NCBI GenBank assembly: GCA_026168455.1
Contig: CM047429.1
Location: 34,952,066-35,016,065 of the forward strand
From: Theocolax elegans
Taxonomy: Eukaryota > Arthropoda > Insecta > Hymenoptera > Cerocephalidae
Reading direction: 5' to 3'
DNA: 64,000 nucleotides
Shown here: one piece after another, positions 59,681 to 64,000 of the stretch
Numbering within the stretch: position 1 is the first letter of the stretch
Layout: each line of letters starts with the position of its first letter
Program-made: the position numbers and the translations under genes
The notes under the pieces: generated by a model
Seen by the model: the letters and a program-made list of their open reading frames with translations, nothing else
The model's database searches: none
Told to the model about the DNA's origin: nothing

Positions 59681-60002
59681 TGAATTTATTGGACAAAATT
59701 ATAAACATTTATATCAAATTTTACAATACTTGTGAATTAAAAATCATATTTTACTTTAATATTGAATATATAATGTTACAGCCTAAGTGAGCTTCGTCGA
59801 ATAACTTTTGATACGAAATCAACACGATTATATTTATACAAAAACAAAGTAGTTGTGTGTTTACAAACTATACATCATAACATTTCTATATTGACGGCTT
59901 AAATATTGAGTATCTTCTATTCTGTTAATCGTCGAATTATGATGATTGATATGTACTGGCTAGCTGTAATCAACATCTCTAAACAGTAAGCCATCATTTT
60001 AA

Positions 60003-60142
60003 CCTTTAGACTGCCGGCATGGCTCATATATGAGCCACCTATGACCTTGACAACTACTCTAGAGATATGAGGTGTTTTTATGTATAAATTTTGCACATCA
60101 AAAATATCAATTTATAGGGCAAAAATGCCGGCAGTCTAAAGG
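60003..60142. mobile_element. piggyBac-type MITE, 140 bp, TTAA target duplication
   Basis: Perfect 17-bp inverted ends CCTTTAGACTGCCGGCA are flanked by TTAA at 59999-60002 and 60143-60146. Near the left end is a GGCTCATATATGAGCC palindrome. No coding capacity. Confidence 0.9.
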
Positions 60143-60428
60143 TTAATAAAGGAATTTATTTTTATATAAATAAGATAATGGTATTGCATTATGAGTTTAT
60201 ATAACTATAAGAATACCTATAAAAATATTGTATACATTACATCTTACATAAACTATGCAAAATCGTTTGATAAAATAAAGATTATTAAAATAATATATAA
60301 TTATACACAAATTCTGACAAAAGTTAGTCCTATAGTCAAACAAGAGCCAAGAACGCAAGTGGTTCATTAATCATTCGCCTTCTTGTACATGTTTTTTTGT
60401 GACAGTGTAGGTTTATCACATTAATCTA

Positions 60429-60475
60429 CATCTACATCTACATCTACATCTACATCTATCTATATCTATCTACAT
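60429..60475. repeat. (CTACAT)n hexanucleotide repeat with CTAT variants
   Basis: ATCTAC units in tandem, turning to ATCT/ATCTAT at the right end. Confidence 0.85.
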
Positions 60476-61900
60476 TAAGGTGCTTCATAATTTCCCAACT
60501 ATTCCGAATCCTTGAAATAAGCTTCCTAAAAGTTAACATATGTAAAAATATTGGTTTTCCACGCTTACTGCATTTATATAATTGAGATTTAATGATAGTA
60601 ACTTTAATTTAAAGATTTATTAAAAGCAGATGCTGTTTAAGCAAAATATCGATTTAGTGCTGTTTTCTCAACCAAATCGAACCTAATCACTCGCAATTGA
60701 TTTCTTTTTACAAACACTTAAACTTTTTCCTATAAATTTTGCTAAATAAGGTCTTCGTTCTATTTTGTACCCGTAAATAACGAATTTTTAAAAAATATTT
60801 TTATCATTTCTTCATAAAATATTTTATATATCGGGATACAAAATGTAAACTAAGATACTTTATAAAAAAAGTTATTAGCAAAGTTGTAGTACTTAATAAA
60901 AGCAACAAAATTAGAGTAATTACGTTGGATTTGGTACACAGAAACGAGAGTAATAGCTTACCGTGCGATACTTTTTAAAAAAGGAAGCTATTTCAAGAAT
61001 AATAATTAATCTACGCACACGATTCAAAGTTCTGTATCATTTCAGGCTTATTCTTGTCTTATAGTTAACCTGTCATTTAATAAAAGTATCTCGAATTGAA
61101 AATGCATGTACGTATGTCGTAATTAAATATATTTAAAATGTCTAATGATTTTTTGAAATTATGTTAACAAATTATGCAAAAAATTATATTTAAAATATAT
61201 TTATTGCTAAATAAATACTTGTTACTTATTATAAATAATAATTGTACTATATAAGGAAATTTGTATAACTATTTGAATTTACCGCGAAAATGTGAAAGTG
61301 TTTGGCGCTAGTCACCATTGCCGCTCGCAACAGATGTGTCGCGTGCCGCGTGCGTGCTCTTCTGTTATTGGAAGTACATCTTGTGATTAACGCGTTTAAC
61401 TAATCATGTTATCACTTTCAGTATTTCTAATATAGATATACTTTTTAAGTTTATAATATCAACAAAATTACAAGATTATATAAATTTATATTATTTTTCC
61501 AAAGATCATCAATATAATAAAGTTTAATGTTATAATTTAGATAAATATTTACCAATTAACCTTCAGATTTTCATCAAGTTTTAGTTTAAAATTAAGATAC
61601 TTTGTGTATTTTTTTTTATATCAGAGAATCAAACAATCAGCAAAAATTTAAATCAGAGTCTAGTCTGATGAAAGGAGTAGACAAAATCAATTTATAAGAA
61701 AAATGTATTTAATTTAGAACCTACATTATATTAATTACAAATTGATTCAATAAAAACAAGAATGAAGGAGTTATTAAAACATGTTTTTTTGACATAACAA
61801 AATAATTATTTCTTACGCATTTAAAATCCTCAAATTTCTATTTATTTTTATTACTCATAAACAAGAAGAGTTCAATTTTTTAATCATTTTATTTCTACCA
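60476..61900. other. AT-rich DNA, no gene seen
   Basis: A small GC-richer patch at about 61300-61380 has no ORF or repeat partner visible in the window. The rest is low-complexity AT. Confidence 0.4.
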
Positions 61901-62480
61901 GGGTTGTTATTCGCAAGCGTACTATTAATAGGCGTGAACCGCACGGCCTTTATAAATATAGCTTATACATAGTATGTAGTACCGATAACGGCCGTAAGGT
62001 GGCTACCCCCTTATCGCGCCGTTCCCGTTATCAAGATAACCGAGCGTCGTTATAAGTATAGGCCAGTTCGAGCGTACAGCAGCTCGCCTTCTCCCACTGC
62101 GGGAGTACCCTACCTTTCGGGGCAAATTACTGTACCATCTCTACAGTTCTTGAATAAGGGCGAATTTAAATTAAGATCACTTGTTGGTCATAATTATTAG
62201 CACCTTCTCCCTATCCCATCCATACGGTACGAGCTCACCGAGGCGATTACATTAGGCTCTCCTTCGAGCAGTGATGCTATCTCGACAAGACGAGTCGAGT
62301 CTGCGCAGTACATACGTGCGCGCATTGGCTGCCACTACCGCGCAAAGTTCAAACTCGAAACCCTTCCACAACCTTTACAATGAAACTATATATTGCTCCG
62401 TCGTCGAGTGGGCTAAGCGCTTACACGATATTGCTTCATTTTTTTTTCTATTTGTTTTTTATACAATTACTTCAACGCTT
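61901..62480. other. GC-richer island, possibly a degraded LTR
   Basis: CpG-rich DNA with TATAAATATAG at about 61952, a CCGATAACGGCC / GCGCCGTTCCCGTTATC imperfect inverted pair (about 61981-62034) and a CTCGCC...GCGGGAG patch. Composition resembles the LTRs elsewhere in the window, but no matching end or target duplication is visible. The ORF across it has no recognisable product. Confidence 0.3.
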
Positions 62481-63282
62481 TAATTTTTCTTAATGCATTA
62501 ATGTATTATACTGACTGAATATTAATAGCTTACAGATTTAATTATTATTAATATTAATGTGCTACTTATACTACATTTTCTGCTAATTTTAAAATCATAT
62601 CTTAATTATGTATCTGTATATAACATTATATTAAAGTATCATATTAAAATTAGTAGAAAATAAACTATAAATAGTACAATAATGTTAATAATTATTATAA
62701 ATATTAATCTGTGTAATACATTAATGCATTAAACAAAACTAAAATGTGTAAGAATCTACTATATTATATATTAATTGTAATTAGATAGTTTGATTGTTAA
62801 TTAAAAACAAAAATGTATATTAAAAAATCAAAAAATCTTTATCGATATCGTTTCCACACCACCATGCGGTAGATATCTCGGCGCATTTTTTTTTTTGAAG
62901 AGGAGATAACATTGATATTTAAATTTTTTTTTAAATATATTTATTACATAAATAAGAAATTATAAACATTGTTATTATAATAAAAATACATTTTTACTTC
63001 AATATCAATGTATTCTCGTCTTCTGTGGTATCCCCATGAGGTCTAATCCACTTTCGAATAAAAGTATAAAAATAATGTTTTTGCATATTATTAAATAATA
63101 CAATTACATTAAAAAAACAAATATTAATTTATGATTAAGAAAATTATTTACAAATTATCAATTTAAATTTCCGTCACACCAACTAAATATATATGAATAA
63201 AATATTAATTAAATTAATAACATTGAATTGAAAAATTGCAATATAAAAAATGATGTTCAAAGAAGGAAAGCTAATAATTGCT
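62481..63282. other. AT-rich DNA, no gene seen
   Basis: Includes an imperfect AT-rich palindrome around 62500-62730 (AATGCATTAATGTATTATAC / GTAATACATTAATGCATT), suggesting a small MITE with ends TTAATGCATTAATG. No coding. Confidence 0.4.
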
Positions 63283-63998
63283 TTAAGCCAAATTCATAGA
63301 AGCTGAAGTGCAATTAGATTTACGTTTATAAACATTAAAAGCATTAAATAATTCAAAATATCTGTCGGTAGCAACAAAATTAAGAGCATTAACTCCGCGT
63401 ACTGCAAAATACGATCGAATAAAACAAATTGCATTTAATAACGAAGAATCTAATTTATTACGTTTTTCAATTTTAACATCATTAACAATAGAAAAAATCC
63501 GTTCCGGTTCGGCATTAGAATGAGGTAATGAAAGTGCTGCATCAACTAAAATTTTTAAATTGGGAAATTCAAAGCCTGTGTTATCGTCGGTACGTATATC
63601 TGCTACTAGTTTCCAAAATAAATCTACTTGTAAATTACTATTAGAGTGCTTGTCATTGTCAGAAAAATAATTGGGCAAAGATCTCCATTCGTGAGCTAAA
63701 TTATTTATATCTATATTATCACATGGAAAATATGTGCGACATAAATATGTTAAATCAGGAATATTTGCAGTGCTCCTTTGCTCTTGGCTCAAAGCAATTT
63801 TCGGATCAAGAAAATTTAATGTACATAAAAAGTCGTTATTTTTAAAAAATCTATGTTTAATTTCGTGAACTGCAGTTAAATAAAATTGCAAACATGTTTT
63901 CCTAATTTCTATTACTTGATCCGATGGCATATGTTTCAAAAGGACTTCACAATCGGGACCCAAGTAAATTTCGTGAAGCGTTTTAAAGTCCTTCTCGG
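63283..63998 (-). CDS. hAT-family transposase, C-terminal part (continues beyond the window)
   Basis: The minus-strand frame is open from the window edge to a stop at 63283-63285; no start is visible. Residues about 140-195 of the visible part carry the hAT C-terminal dimerisation region: LVDAALSLPHSNAEPERIFS, then KRNKL and a final Leu/Ile helix (Pfam Dimer_Tnp_hAT). The catalytic Asp residues and BED finger would lie outside. No lesion is seen in the visible part, so it may be a recent copy or a domesticated gene. Confidence 0.8.
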   Translation of the reverse strand, partial: EKDFKTLHEIYLGPDCEVLLKHMPSDQVIEIRKTCLQFYLTAVHEIKHRFFKNNDFLCTLNFLDPKIALSQEQRSTANIPDLTYLCRTYFPCDNIDINNLAHEWRSLPNYFSDNDKHSNSNLQVDLFWKLVADIRTDDNTGFEFPNLKILVDAALSLPHSNAEPERIFSIVNDVKIEKRNKLDSSLLNAICFIRSYFAVRGVNALNFVATDRYFELFNAFNVYKRKSNCTSASMNLA

Positions 63999-64000
63999 TT

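Overview
This is eukaryotic, intron-capable, AT-rich DNA packed with transposable elements. Gypsy-type LTR retrotransposons with lysine- and arginine-type primer sites, hAT, piggyBac and Tc1/mariner-like relics, long (CT)n, (CA)n and (TA)n tracts, and virus-derived genes of arthropod-infecting families point to an insect. A hymenopteran such as an ant is my best guess, not proven. I recognise no conserved host housekeeping gene. One assembly gap (100 N) lies at 40975-41074.

Layout. 1-2.2 kb: an old LTR and a non-autonomous DNA transposon with 138-bp inverted ends. 3.1-9.3 kb: a same-strand cluster that looks virus-derived. It holds an unrecognised charged ORF, an intact 236-residue Cys-rich ORF, a broken baculovirus-F/errantivirus-type envelope gene, a broken and internally deleted chuvirus-type glycoprotein gene, a small two-CxxC ORF, and a BIR+RING inhibitor-of-apoptosis (IAP)-like ORF. 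9.3-13.5 kb: mostly non-coding, with a polypurine tract followed by an LTR-like start at 12674. 14.3-17.8 kb: a 1.57-kb sequence present twice, separated by a captured piece of retrotransposon pol.

18.9-39.7 kb is a nest of elements. A foldback element with about 1.2-kb arms was split by a Gypsy element (19961-38132, TSD GTAT). That element's pol was hit by a 747-bp palindromic element, and its 3' LTR by a second, young Gypsy element (28372-37297, TSD ATCA) with intact gag and pol. Both Gypsy elements show a canonical -1 frameshift heptamer at the gag/pol junction. The older element's LTR holds a tRNA-like pol III unit and five tandem stem-loops with a conserved 7-nt loop but different, still-paired stems.

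39.7-50.2 kb: a Tc1-like palindrome, a 59-bp satellite, the gap, a LINE 3' end, two large tandem duplications (2.31 kb and 1.9 kb), a two-copy 5S-rRNA-derived SINE-like repeat, and unrecognised broken genes. 50.9-57.7 kb (minus strand): a decayed DDE-transposase-like gene broken by a palindromic insertion, a perfect 2.39-kb (TA)n array and a second CACGTG-rich palindrome. 57.7-64 kb: AT-rich DNA with a piggyBac-type MITE, a hammerhead-like hairpin and, at the right edge, the C-terminal part of a hAT transposase.

The best candidates for something undescribed are the two-envelope plus IAP cluster (3.1-9.3 kb), the hairpin array and pol III unit in the LTR (about 20.0-21.1 kb), and the 5S-derived SINE.
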